From NCBI RefSeq assembly GCF_900106995.1, contig NZ_FNOK01000039.1:1-64000 (forward strand): a DNA stretch of 64,000 nucleotides. Direction: 5' to 3'. Source of the DNA: Saccharopolyspora shandongensis. Its GTDB lineage: Bacteria > Actinomycetota > Actinomycetes > Mycobacteriales > Pseudonocardiaceae. Under the pieces are notes generated by a model that saw nothing but the letters and a program-made list of their open reading frames with translations, was not told the DNA's origin and ran no database searches. Below are positions 24,876 through 33,752 of the stretch, piece by piece. The position numbers and the translations under genes were made by a program. Positions within the stretch are counted from its first letter, which is position 1. Each line of letters begins with the position of its first letter.

Positions 24876-26636
24876 ATGACCCGGGCGATCCGCATCGCCG
24901 GCTTCTCCGGCTACCTCGGTGACCGGCGCAGCGCCTTGGCGGAGGCCGTGGCAGGCGACCCGTGCGACGTGCTGATCGGCGACTACCTCGCCGAGTTCAC
25001 GCTGGCCATGCTGGCGGCCCGGCACCGCAGCGACCCGTCGAAGGGCTTCGTCGAGTACTTCCTCGACCAGCTGCGCCCGCATCTGGCGACGCTGGCCGAA
25101 CGCGGCACGCGGGTCGTGGTCAACGCCGGCGGCTTCAACCCGGCCGGCCTGGCCGACGCGGTGCGGGCGCAGATCGCCGAGGCGGGCGTGCGGCTGCGCG
25201 TCGCGCACGTCGAAGGCGACAACGTGCTGTCCGCATTGGACGATCTGCAGGCCGCTGGGCACCCGTTGCAGAGCCTCGACAGCGGCGCGCCGCTGTCGGA
25301 CTGGGGAGTCCGGCCGATCGCGGCCAACGCCTACCTGGGCGGCTGGGGCATCGCCGCCGCGCTGCGCGAAGGCGCCGACATCGTGGTCTGCGGCCGCGTC
25401 ACCGACGCCTCGCTGACCGTCGGCCCGGCCGCCTGGTGGCACGGCTGGCGCAACACCGACTGGGACGAACTCGCGGCGGCCGTGGTGGCCGGGCACATCA
25501 TCGAGTGCGGCCCGCAGGCGGTCGGCGGCAACTTCTCCGGGTTCACCCAGGTGCCCGGCATGGTCGCGCCGGGATTCCCGGTCGCCGAGATCGCCGCCGA
25601 CGGCACCGCGATCATCACCAAGCACGCCGGCGACGGCGGAATGGTCACAGTGGACACCGTGACCGCGCAGCTGGTGTACGAGATCCAGGGCCCGCGCTAC
25701 CTGAACCCGGACGTCACCGCGTACCTGGACACCGTGCGGCTGCGGCAGATCGGCCCGGACCGGGTGGAGCTCTCCGGCACCACCGGCTCGCCGCCGCCGC
25801 CCACGACCAAGGTCGCGGTGTTCGCCCCGATCGGCCACCAGCTCGTCTCGACGCTCTACGCCACCGGGCTGGAGATCGACGAGAAAGTCGCGCTGATCCG
25901 CGCCCAGGCGGAGGCGCTGCTCGACGGAGCGGAAGCGGAGCTCGACGTGAGCGCACTCGGCACTGCGGCGGAGGATCCGGAACGGCAGTGGGACGCCACG
26001 GTCCAGGTGCGCATCATGGCCACCGCCGCGGAACGGGCGCCGCTGGAGCAGCTGGCGGAAGGACTCGGCGGCCTGTTCCTCTCGAGCATCCCCGGCTTCT
26101 ACACCGACAGCGCCGCCCGCCAGTCCGGGACGCCCAAGCCGCGCATCGACTACTGGCCGTCGCTGCTGGCGATGGACGCCGTGCCACATGAGACGGTGCT
26201 CGACGACGGCAGCCGCATCACGATCGCTCCGCCGCCGGCCGCCGAACAACCGGCTCAGCCCGCGCATCCCGAGCCCGAGCCGAGCCCGGCGGGCGAAACG
26301 CGCCGCGTCCCGCTCGGCCGGATCGCGCACGCGCGCAGCGGCGACAAGGGCGGCAACAGCAACGTGGGCCTGTGGGTCGACGACCCGAAGGCCTGGCCGT
26401 GGCTGCGCGGCCTGCTGAGCACGGAAGAGCTGCGGAGGCTGATGCCGGAGGCGAAGGACCTGGAGATCGTCCGGCACGAGTTCCCCAACCTCCGCGCGGT
26501 GCACTTCGTCCTGCGTGGACTGCTGGGCACCGGCGGTTCCAGCAACCTGCGGGTCGACCCGATCGGCAAGGCGGTCGGCGAATTCCTCCGGGCCCGCCAC
26601 GTAGAAGTCCCGGTGGACCTGCTGGACGGGCGGTGA
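24876..26636 (+). CDS. AtuA-family (DUF1446) protein, acyclic-terpene-utilisation type
   Basis: 586 aa. The N-terminal 450 residues match the AtuA/DUF1446 pattern (IRIAGFSGYLGDRRSALAEAV, DVLIGDYLAEFTLAMLA, VVNAGGFNPAGLADAVRAQ, VVCGRVTDASLTVGPAAWWHGW). A C-terminal domain of about 120 residues (LGRIAHARSGDKGGNSNVGLWV) is the AtuA C-terminal module, here fused through an acidic Pro-rich linker. In Pseudomonas the family belongs to citronellol/geraniol catabolism; its chemistry is unknown. Its presence suggests the block handles a branched or terpenoid-like acid. Confidence 0.88.
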   Translation: MTRAIRIAGFSGYLGDRRSALAEAVAGDPCDVLIGDYLAEFTLAMLAARHRSDPSKGFVEYFLDQLRPHLATLAERGTRVVVNAGGFNPAGLADAVRAQIAEAGVRLRVAHVEGDNVLSALDDLQAAGHPLQSLDSGAPLSDWGVRPIAANAYLGGWGIAAALREGADIVVCGRVTDASLTVGPAAWWHGWRNTDWDELAAAVVAGHIIECGPQAVGGNFSGFTQVPGMVAPGFPVAEIAADGTAIITKHAGDGGMVTVDTVTAQLVYEIQGPRYLNPDVTAYLDTVRLRQIGPDRVELSGTTGSPPPPTTKVAVFAPIGHQLVSTLYATGLEIDEKVALIRAQAEALLDGAEAELDVSALGTAAEDPERQWDATVQVRIMATAAERAPLEQLAEGLGGLFLSSIPGFYTDSAARQSGTPKPRIDYWPSLLAMDAVPHETVLDDGSRITIAPPPAAEQPAQPAHPEPEPSPAGETRRVPLGRIAHARSGDKGGNSNVGLWVDDPKAWPWLRGLLSTEELRRLMPEAKDLEIVRHEFPNLRAVHFVLRGLLGTGGSSNLRVDPIGKAVGEFLRARHVEVPVDLLDGR

Positions 26637-26704
26637 CGGGAGCACCGCGAACGCCCCCGATGGCCTGACAGCCGCAGAGCCTGTCCGCAACCCAGGTGTG
26701 GAGT

Positions 26705-26747
26705 GAACGGCCTGTTCGTCTCGGTAGGTGAGGTGAACAGGCCGTTC
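26705..26747. terminator. Hairpin between convergent genes
   Basis: GAACGGCCTGTTC (26705-26717) pairs perfectly with 26735-26747. It lies between the AtuA-like gene and the oppositely oriented MFS gene. A similar arm (GAACGGCCCGTTC) occurs in the hairpin at 59681-59705. Confidence 0.65.
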
Positions 26748-26777
26748 GCTCGGTCCATTTGGCGTTGGTGCGCGCGG

Positions 26778-28070
26778 CTAGGCGGAGCCCTCCGGGGCGA
26801 GCGGGTGCGCGAGCTCGTCGGCGGGCAGCCTGCCGAGGACGATCGCCGCCACGGCCGCGATCGCCGGCACCGTTCCGGCGATCAGGAAGGTCGCCTGCGC
26901 CCCGATCAGCTCCGCGACCGGGCCCGCCGCCGCCATCGAGACGGGCAGGAACGCGATCGACACGAAGAAGTCGAGGCTGGTGATCCGGCCCAGCAGGTGC
27001 GGTGGAACCCGGCGCTGGAGCAGCGTTCCCCACAGGACCATCGGGCTGGAGAACATCGCACCGACGGTGAACGCGGCCGCGACGACGATCCAGAGCTCGC
27101 CCGCGAACGCGATGGCCACGAGCGGCAGGCAGCTCACGCCCCACAACCCGATCAGCACCGTCAGGTAGCGGCGGGGCATCCGCAGCGAGCCCATGATCAG
27201 CGAGCCGACGGCGCCGCCGATTCCCCACGCGGCCAGCACCAACGCGTGCTGCTCGGCCCCGCCGCCCAGCCGGTCCTTGATGAGGAACGGCAGCACCACC
27301 TGCAGCGGGCCCATCACCATCATCACCATGAGCGAGCCGAACAGCAGCGACGCGAGCAGCCACCGCGTGGCCACCATGTAGCGGAATCCCTCGGCGATGT
27401 CGGCGACGACGCTGCGCGCATCGCCCCGCCTGCGCACCGGCGTGCGCGGAACCGCCAGGAACGCGCAGAAGGCGGCGAAGGCCGTCGCCGCGGCCACGGC
27501 CATCGCCGCGCCGGGGGAGGCGGCGGCGATGATGACGCTGCCGACCGCGGGCCCGGCGGCCTGCTGGATGGTCGGCCGCAGCATTCCCTCGAACCCGTTG
27601 ACCGCCATGAGTTCGTCTTCGGCCAGCAAGGCGGGCAACCACGCGGAATACGCGGGGAAGTAGAACGCCGTGGCGGTGCCGCCCAGGAACGCGACCACGA
27701 CGAGGTGCCACAACCGGAGCTGGTCGGTCAGCGCCAGCACGGCCGCGGTGGTCAGGACGAGCGTGTGGGCGCCCTGGACGGCGATCAGGATCGTCTTCTG
27801 CGCCACCCGGTCGGCGACCGCGCCGCCGAGCAGCAGCGGCAGCAGCGCACCGAGCGACGCCGCTGCCGCGACGTAGGACAGTTCGCTGGCGCCGCCGCCG
27901 ATCCGCACCACTTCCCAGACCTGCGCGACCACCCACAGCCCGCTCGTGCACAGCGCGAAGAACAGGGCGGCGGCGAGCCGGCGGTAGGAGGAACGGCGGA
28001 AGGGCAACAGCACGCGGGGAAATCCGGACGGGGCGGGCGACGGAGGCGCCAGGGCGTCGTTTTTCGTCAT
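26778..28070 (-). CDS. MFS exporter (MFS_3/EntS-like)
   Basis: 430 aa with about 12 hydrophobic segments and the loop GGAVADRVAQKTILI (MFS motif A region) near residues 82-96. The family exports siderophores, drugs or metabolites. It stands alone, convergent with the AtuA-like gene and separated from the NmrA gene by about 78 bases. Substrate cannot be read from sequence. Confidence 0.88.
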   Translation of the reverse strand: MTKNDALAPPSPAPSGFPRVLLPFRRSSYRRLAAALFFALCTSGLWVVAQVWEVVRIGGGASELSYVAAAASLGALLPLLLGGAVADRVAQKTILIAVQGAHTLVLTTAAVLALTDQLRLWHLVVVAFLGGTATAFYFPAYSAWLPALLAEDELMAVNGFEGMLRPTIQQAAGPAVGSVIIAAASPGAAMAVAAATAFAAFCAFLAVPRTPVRRRGDARSVVADIAEGFRYMVATRWLLASLLFGSLMVMMVMGPLQVVLPFLIKDRLGGGAEQHALVLAAWGIGGAVGSLIMGSLRMPRRYLTVLIGLWGVSCLPLVAIAFAGELWIVVAAAFTVGAMFSSPMVLWGTLLQRRVPPHLLGRITSLDFFVSIAFLPVSMAAAGPVAELIGAQATFLIAGTVPAIAAVAAIVLGRLPADELAHPLAPEGSA

Positions 28071-28148
28071 GGCCGCTCACGACTCCAGGAGCCGGCGGAT
28101 AGGTTCTCGATCACGCGATCGACGCTAGAACCTCGACATTGCTGGAGG

Positions 28149-29066
28149 TCAACATCGCGCCCCGGAAATCGGTCCGGTGGCGGGCCGAGGGCGATTTCGC
28201 GCGAAATCGACGGCGTGATCGACGGCCCAGCGCCCGAAGGTGCCGGACGGCCGCCCGGTCAGGCGCTCCACGTGGTCGGTGATGAGCCCCGACTCCGGCC
28301 GGTGCACCGACGCGGCGACTAGCGCCTCCACCAGGTGCTCGGGACGACCGTCCGCGAGCATTCGGGATCGCGCGAGATCCGGGGGAACCGCCTCGAAGCG
28401 CAGGCGGCGTCCCAGTGCGGCACCGAGCAAGGCGACCTGGTCGGCACGGCCGAGGATCTCGGGGCCGGTCAGCAAGAACGGGGCGTGCTCCTCGTGGTCG
28501 CCGCCGAGCAGCACGGCCGCGGCCGCATCGGCCACGTCGCGCTCGTCCACGACGGCTGTCCGCGCGATGTCCGGGCCGGACACCACGTCGCCCGCCTCCA
28601 ACTGCGCCGCCCAGCCCCGGGCGTTGGAGGCCAACGTGTCGCTGCGCAATGCCACCCACCGCAGGCCCGAATCGCCGAGCAGGGCTTCCACGTCCGCGTG
28701 CACCTGGACGATGGGATCGCTCTGGCGGGCGGCTTCGTCGTCGATGGCCGTCGAAGACACGTACACGACGCGAGGCGCCGCCGCGGCGAGTTCGGCGACC
28801 AGATCGTGGGCGTGGGCCACATCGAGCAGCGGCCACATGAGGAGCACGGCGTCCACACCCGCGACCGCGGAGCGGACGACGGCGGGGTCGGTGACGTCGC
28901 CGCGCACCGACTCGACTCCCGAAAGCGGGCGACGCGAAAGGCAGCGAACCCGCACACCGCGGGCTAGCAACCGGTCGACGACTTCCCGGCCGAGGTTGCC
29001 GGTGGCGCCGGTGACCAGGACCGATGAGGTCCGCTCGCCGACCGCGGGGAGAATGGTTCCAGACAT
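28149..29066 (-). CDS. NmrA-like NAD(P)-binding protein
   Basis: 305 aa. N-terminal dinucleotide motif VLVTGATGNLGREVVDRLL, then VRCLSRRPLSGVESVRGDVTDP, typical of atypical short-chain NmrA/HSCARG proteins that sense NADPH or reduce quinones. Divergent from a MerR regulator with a MerR-type promoter between them, so probably the regulator's target. The 3' end contains the palindrome CGATTTCGCGCGAAATCG (28192-28209). Confidence 0.9.
   Translation of the reverse strand: MSGTILPAVGERTSSVLVTGATGNLGREVVDRLLARGVRVRCLSRRPLSGVESVRGDVTDPAVVRSAVAGVDAVLLMWPLLDVAHAHDLVAELAAAAPRVVYVSSTAIDDEAARQSDPIVQVHADVEALLGDSGLRWVALRSDTLASNARGWAAQLEAGDVVSGPDIARTAVVDERDVADAAAAVLLGGDHEEHAPFLLTGPEILGRADQVALLGAALGRRLRFEAVPPDLARSRMLADGRPEHLVEALVAASVHRPESGLITDHVERLTGRPSGTFGRWAVDHAVDFARNRPRPATGPISGARC
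28192..28209. repeat. Palindrome CGATTTCGCGCGAAATCG
   Basis: Perfect 18-bp palindrome with an ATTTC-GCGC-GAAAT core, inside the last codons of the NmrA-like gene. Same architecture as the palindromes at 17.2 and 58.5 kb. Confidence 0.7.
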
Positions 29067-29083
29067 GCCGCGGACACTAGGGG

Positions 29084-29099
29084 TTCAGGTCGACATGAA
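29084..29099. promoter_or_regulatory. MerR-type operator/promoter
   Basis: TTCAGGTCGACATGAA, a near-perfect dyad, lies between the divergent NmrA and MerR genes. Read on the minus strand it falls in a 19-base spacer between TTGCCT and TAGTGT, the long spacer characteristic of MerR-activated promoters. Confidence 0.6.
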
Positions 29100-29105
29100 G
29101 GCAAG

Positions 29106-29486
29106 GTGCGCGTGGTGAGGACGATCGGAGAAGCGGCCGCGGAGCTCGGCATCGAGGCCCACGTGCTGCGGCACTGGGAACAGGCCGGCGCGCTCACCGT
29201 GCCCCGTGACGGCAACGGCTACCGCACCTTCGACGACGCCGCCCTGGAACGGGCGCGCACCGTGCTGAAGCTACGGCGCGTGGGACTCTCATTGCCGGAG
29301 GTCACCGCCGCCATGACGCCGAAGAAGTCGGCGGCGCAAGCGGTCGTCCGGGAGAAGATCGCCGCGCTCGAAAGCGAAGTCCGCCGCACGCAGCAGGCCA
29401 TCACATACCTCCGGCACACCGCGGACTGCCGGCACCGGTACCTGGACGACTGCCAGGACTGCGCGGCTTTCGCCCGCGAGCTCTGA
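29106..29486 (+). CDS. MerR-family regulator with C-terminal cysteine cluster
   Basis: 126 aa. Winged HTH (IGEAAAELGIEAHVLRHWEQAG, about 7-28), a YRTFDDAAL wing and a long dimerisation helix. The C-terminus carries C-x7-C-x2-C (CRHRYLDDCQDC), which could bind a metal or sense redox state, somewhat as in SoxR though not the same spacing. GTG start; two further GTGs follow closely. Likely activates the divergent NmrA-like gene. Confidence 0.9.
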   Translation: MRVVRTIGEAAAELGIEAHVLRHWEQAGALTVPRDGNGYRTFDDAALERARTVLKLRRVGLSLPEVTAAMTPKKSAAQAVVREKIAALESEVRRTQQAITYLRHTADCRHRYLDDCQDCAAFAREL

Positions 29487-29490
29487 GCCG

Positions 29491-30108
29491 TCAGGCGCCG
29501 ACGATGCGCAGCGCGATCGCAACGTAGCGGTCGGCGAGTTCGGCCGGTCCCACATCGCTTTCCGGGTCGTACCACTGCGGGATCGCGTTGCAGGCGGCCT
29601 GGATCGCGCGGCGGGCCTCGGCGGGGTGCTCGCAGCGGAATTCCCCGCGCCGCACGCCGTCGTCGATGATGTCCTGGAACAGCCGCGTCGCCGACTCGCG
29701 CAGCGCCCCGAGCCGACGCGCGTGCTCATCCTCCAGGTTGCGGATATCCCGCACCGCGATGGTGCTTTCCACCCGCCGCCGCACCCGGTAGTCCACGGTG
29801 GCGCGCACGATCGCGCTCAGCCGCTCGGCCGGGTCGTCGCCGCAGTCGCGCAGGGCCGCGTCGCAGGCCTGCACGTAGTCGTTGACGCTGTCCTCCAGCA
29901 GCCCGGCGAACAGCTCCTGCTTGCTGGAATGCCAGTAGTACAGCGCAGACAGGCTCAGCCCGGCCCGCTTGGCGATGTCCCGGATGGACGCGCCGTGGTA
30001 CCCGCGTTCCGCGAAGATCTCGCGCGCCGCGACGGAAAGCGCGTCGCCGCCCTGGCCGCGCGGGATGGCGGAGCCGTTGTGGGCAGAGGATTCGGATGCC
30101 GCCGTCAC
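29491..30108 (-). CDS. TetR-family transcriptional regulator
   Basis: About 205 aa. HTH segment SIRDIAKRAGLSLSALYYWHSSKQELFAGLL (about 40-70) followed by the helical ligand domain. The start is uncertain: GTG 30108 gives the usual length, while an in-frame ATG upstream at 30138 is possible. It lies downstream of the 30.4-36.6 kb acyl-CoA operon, in the same orientation, separated by about 280 bases, so it is a candidate regulator of it. Confidence 0.88.
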   Translation of the reverse strand: MTAASESSAHNGSAIPRGQGGDALSVAAREIFAERGYHGASIRDIAKRAGLSLSALYYWHSSKQELFAGLLEDSVNDYVQACDAALRDCGDDPAERLSAIVRATVDYRVRRRVESTIAVRDIRNLEDEHARRLGALRESATRLFQDIIDDGVRRGEFRCEHPAEARRAIQAACNAIPQWYDPESDVGPAELADRYVAIALRIVGA

Positions 30109-30388
30109 ACCATCAGAATACGGGCTGCGGCCCGGCATCGGACATGGTGCGGGGTCGGGCAGTCCGGCTTGCCCCTTCGGGCCGGTGCGCACCCGGGCCG
30201 ACGCGGTTCTGGTCGTGCACGTGGCCCTGCCATCGCGCCTTTCCCTGCCCGAGGAATTCGCCCTGCTCGCGCACCGCGACAACGGCACGGTGCACGACTC
30301 CAGCCAAGTCGTGGCCGGTTGCGCCGAGCCGAACGTGGCGCTCGGCTCGGCGCGGTGCCGATGAGCTCCCAGGGCGGGTGACGGCGGT

Positions 30389-31336
30389 TCAGGCGGTGAG
30401 GTGCTCCCAGAGGCCGGTTTCGCCCGCCGCGAGCGCCGCCCGCCCCAGCTCGGCCGACCAGCGGCGCTCGCTGCCGTATTCGTCGCGCCACGCCCACAAC
30501 TTCCGCGTGACGTGGTGCAGCGAGTGCTCGCGGGTCACGCCCATCGCCCCGTGCAGTTGGTGCGCGGCACGGGCGATGCTGGTGGCCGTCCGCGCTGCGG
30601 TGATCTTCGCGGTCGCCGAGGCGGCGAAGGCACGTTCCGCGGAGTCCTCCTGGTGGATCCGCGCCGCCCGCGCCACCGCGGCTTCGGCGGCGACCAGGTG
30701 GGTGCTCATCTCGGCCAGCCCGTTGGCCACCGCCTTGAGCGCGACGAGCGGACGGCCGAACTGCTCCCGCTGCGTCACGTGCTCGCGGGTGCGTGCGTAC
30801 GCGCCGCGCGCGGCGCCGAGCAGCGCGGCCGCGTTGAGCACAGCGGCGCGGGCGAGCACGGCGTCGTGCGCGGGAGCGTCGGGCAGGGGAGTCGTGGCGC
30901 CCGGAACCCGGATCGTGTCGCGCGGTTCACCGGCGAGGTTCTGCCCGTGCTCGACGTCGCTGTTCGGCTCGACCAGGTAGGCGGATTCCCGCTCCGGGCA
31001 CACCACGACGTGGTCGGCGTGCCTGGCCCACGGGACGTTCTCGAGGCCGGTGGCCGCGACGACCAGCCCCGCCGGGAGCTGCTCGCCGAGAATCCACTGG
31101 GCCAAGGAGGTTTCCAGCAGCGGCACGCTCACGCCGCTCGCCGCCGTCGCGGCGATCAGCTCCGCCAGGTCGCCCAGCGTCCCGCCGGCTCCGCCGCGCT
31201 CCTCGGGAATGCCGACCTGCGGCCAGCCCAGTTCGACCAGCGTCGGCCACAGCGGGTGCAACGCACCCTCCGGCGCCTCCGGCGACACCCCGGACAGCAC
31301 GTCCGCGGCGACCTCGGTGATCAGCGAGTTGCTCAA
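30389..31336 (-). CDS. Acyl-CoA dehydrogenase, short form
   Basis: 315 aa, shorter than the usual 380. The middle beta domain is reduced, but the C-terminal helical part is intact (REQFGRPLVALKAVANGLAEMS, HQLHGAMGVTREHSLHHVTRKLWAW). Such short members pair with a full-length partner to form heteromeric dehydrogenases. TTG start at 31336 after CAGGAGG, overlapping the partner's stop (TTGA). Last gene of the five-gene operon. Confidence 0.87.
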   Translation of the reverse strand: MSNSLITEVAADVLSGVSPEAPEGALHPLWPTLVELGWPQVGIPEERGGAGGTLGDLAELIAATAASGVSVPLLETSLAQWILGEQLPAGLVVAATGLENVPWARHADHVVVCPERESAYLVEPNSDVEHGQNLAGEPRDTIRVPGATTPLPDAPAHDAVLARAAVLNAAALLGAARGAYARTREHVTQREQFGRPLVALKAVANGLAEMSTHLVAAEAAVARAARIHQEDSAERAFAASATAKITAARTATSIARAAHQLHGAMGVTREHSLHHVTRKLWAWRDEYGSERRWSAELGRAALAAGETGLWEHLTA

Positions 31337-32421
31337 CGTCGGGCCTCCTGCTTGGCGAGGATGGACAGCAGCACCTCCGAGGAGCCGCCGCGGATGCTGA
31401 AACCGGGCGAGGCGAGGATGGCCTCGCCCAGCGTGCTCTCGGGCGAGACGATCCCGGAATCCATTGCGTGGCGGGCGCATTCGAGCACGTCGCGCTCGAA
31501 CGCGGTGCCGAGGTACTTCAACGTCGCGGCGGCCCGCACGGGAGCCTCGCCCGCGTCGACCGCTGCGGCGACCTGCGCGCACAACGCTCGCAGCGTCGCC
31601 AGCCGGGCCACCAGCTCGCCGACCTCGGCCGCCACGCTCTCGTCGCCGCTGCCCAGCAGCTCCTCCAGCACCGGATACGTGGACAGGACACGCTCCGGCC
31701 CGCCGCGCTCGTAGGCGAGCTGCTCGGTGACCTGCCGCCAGGCGTTGCCCTCGACGCCGATCACCCGTTCCTCGGGCACGAAGACGTTCTCGAACACCAC
31801 CTCGTTGAAGTGGTGCGAACCGGCCATGTCGACGATCGGCGACACCGACACCCCGGGATCGCTCATGTCCAGCACGAACTCGGTCAGCCCGGCGTGCTTC
31901 ACCTCGGACTTCTCGGTGCGCGCCAGCAGGTAGGCGTGCGTGGCGCGGTGCGCGTGGCTGGTCCAGATCTTCCGGCCGTCGATGCGCCAGCCGCCCGCGA
32001 CGCGGGTGCCGGTGGTGCGCACCGCGGCGAGGTCCGAGCCGGCGTCGGGTTCGCTCATGCCCAGGCAGAACACGAACTCGCCCGCGGCGATGCCGGGCAG
32101 GATCTCCTGCTGCAGCCGGGGCGTTCCGTGCCGCAGGATCGACGGGCCGATCTGCCGGTCGCCGATCCAGTGCGCGGCAACCGGCGCGCCCGCGCGCAGC
32201 AGTTCCTCGGTGACCACCAGCCGCGCCAGGTTGGACCGCTCGGCGCCGCCCACCGAACGCGGCCAGGTCATGCCCAGCCAGCCGCGCTCGGCGAGCGCCT
32301 TGCTGAAGTCGAGGTCGAAGGACCGCAGCCAGGCGTCCGGCCGCGGCCGGTACCGGCCGTCGGCCCGCCAACTCCGGCACAGGTCCCGCACTTCCCGGCG
32401 CAGGTCGGACAGCGCACTCAT
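31333..32421 (-). CDS. Acyl-CoA dehydrogenase
   Basis: 362 aa. FCLGMSEPDAGSDLAAVRTTGT (about 110-131) and the C-terminal FSIRGGSSEVLLSILAKQEA mark the family. Likely the FAD-binding partner of the short dehydrogenase encoded directly after it. Overlaps the MFS symporter gene by 4 bases at its start (ATGA). Confidence 0.9.
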   Translation of the reverse strand: MSALSDLRREVRDLCRSWRADGRYRPRPDAWLRSFDLDFSKALAERGWLGMTWPRSVGGAERSNLARLVVTEELLRAGAPVAAHWIGDRQIGPSILRHGTPRLQQEILPGIAAGEFVFCLGMSEPDAGSDLAAVRTTGTRVAGGWRIDGRKIWTSHAHRATHAYLLARTEKSEVKHAGLTEFVLDMSDPGVSVSPIVDMAGSHHFNEVVFENVFVPEERVIGVEGNAWRQVTEQLAYERGGPERVLSTYPVLEELLGSGDESVAAEVGELVARLATLRALCAQVAAAVDAGEAPVRAAATLKYLGTAFERDVLECARHAMDSGIVSPESTLGEAILASPGFSIRGGSSEVLLSILAKQEARR

Positions 32422-33749
32422 GCGACGGTTTCCTTTCCGCTGCTCTGCAGCTCCTGCTCGGCGCGGCTCAGCGCCGCGGTCCTGGTCTCCGGCATCAGCA
32501 GGTAGGTCAGCAGCGACACCAGACCGCAGGCCGAGACGTAGAGGAAGAAGTAGTTCTCGACGCCCGCGTCGCGGAACGCCAGCGCCACGTACTCCGCGGT
32601 GCCGCCGAAGACCGCCTGCGCCAGCGCGTAGGGGATCGCGACGCCGACCGTGCGGATGCCGGTCGGGAACAGCTCGGCCTTCACGCAGGCGTTCACCGAC
32701 GAGTACCCGGCCACGATCGTCAGCGCCAGCATCGCCAGCGCCAGCGCGACGCCGAAGCTCGGCCAGCGCTGCATCGACGTCATGATGGGGTAGGTGCCCA
32801 GCGTGGTGCCGACGCCGAAGAAGATCAGCACCGGGCGGCGGCCGATCTTGTCCGAGATCGCCCCGCCCAGCGGCAGCAGGACCGTGAACACGCACAGCGC
32901 GATGAACATGACCCGGGCCGCGTCGGGCTTGCTCAGCCCCACGGAATTGCTCAGGTACTTCGTCAGGTACGTGGTGTAGGTGTAGAACGCCACGCTGCCG
33001 CCGAGGGTCAGCGCGAACACCAGGACCGCGGCGCGGCGGTGCTTCCACACCTCGCGCAACGTGCCCCGGCGCATCTGCGCGTCGTGCGACTCCTCTTCGA
33101 CGTAAGCCGACGTCTCGTGCATCCGGCGCCGCAGGTAGAACACGACGAGCGCGGCGACCGCCCCGATGACGAACGGGATGCGCCAGCCCCACGCGGTGAG
33201 CTGCTCCTCGGTCATGACGGCCTGCAGCACCATCAGCACGACGAGCCCGAGCAGCTGCCCGATCGTCACCGACACGTACTGGAAGCTCGAACCCAGGCCG
33301 CGCCTGCCCTGCTGCGACACCTCGGTGAGGTAGGCCGCACTGGCCGCGTACTCGCCGCCGACGCTGATGCCCTGCATGATCCGCGCGACCAGCAGCAGCG
33401 CCGCGCCGAGGTAGCCGGCCTGCTGGTGGGTCGGGGCGATGGCGATCAGCAACGCGCTGAACGACATCATCGTCACCGACAGCGTCAGGCCGAACTTGCG
33501 GCCCCGCCGGTCGGCGATCCGGCCCAGCACCCAGCCGCCCAGCGGGCGGGCCAGGAAGCCCACCGCGAACACCGCGGCGGTGTTCATCAGCTGCGCGGTC
33601 GGATTGCCCTTCGGGAAGAACTGCCCGGCGAAGTACAGCGCGAAGTTCGCGTAGACGAACCAGTCGTACCACTCGACGGTGTTGCCGATCGACCCGCTGA
33701 GCACCGCGCGGGCGTGGGTGAACCGGCGGGGCTTCGTCGACCCGCTCAT
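32418..33749 (-). CDS. MFS metabolite:H+ symporter
   Basis: 443 aa with 12 likely membrane segments and the MHS-family motifs GRIADRRGRKFGLTLSV (loop 2-3) and GGEYAASAAYLTEVSQQGRRGLGSSFQ. MHS members import organic acids such as citrate, ketoglutarate or aromatic acids. Lies 3 bases after the ADP-forming synthetase gene, so the operon couples uptake to activation. Confidence 0.9.
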   Translation of the reverse strand: MSGSTKPRRFTHARAVLSGSIGNTVEWYDWFVYANFALYFAGQFFPKGNPTAQLMNTAAVFAVGFLARPLGGWVLGRIADRRGRKFGLTLSVTMMSFSALLIAIAPTHQQAGYLGAALLLVARIMQGISVGGEYAASAAYLTEVSQQGRRGLGSSFQYVSVTIGQLLGLVVLMVLQAVMTEEQLTAWGWRIPFVIGAVAALVVFYLRRRMHETSAYVEEESHDAQMRRGTLREVWKHRRAAVLVFALTLGGSVAFYTYTTYLTKYLSNSVGLSKPDAARVMFIALCVFTVLLPLGGAISDKIGRRPVLIFFGVGTTLGTYPIMTSMQRWPSFGVALALAMLALTIVAGYSSVNACVKAELFPTGIRTVGVAIPYALAQAVFGGTAEYVALAFRDAGVENYFFLYVSACGLVSLLTYLLMPETRTAALSRAEQELQSSGKETVA

Positions 33750-33752
33750 CTG

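Noticed and set aside
26703-28322. 539-residue plus-strand frame
   Set aside because: Antisense of the MFS_3 exporter; shadow frame without recognisable domains.
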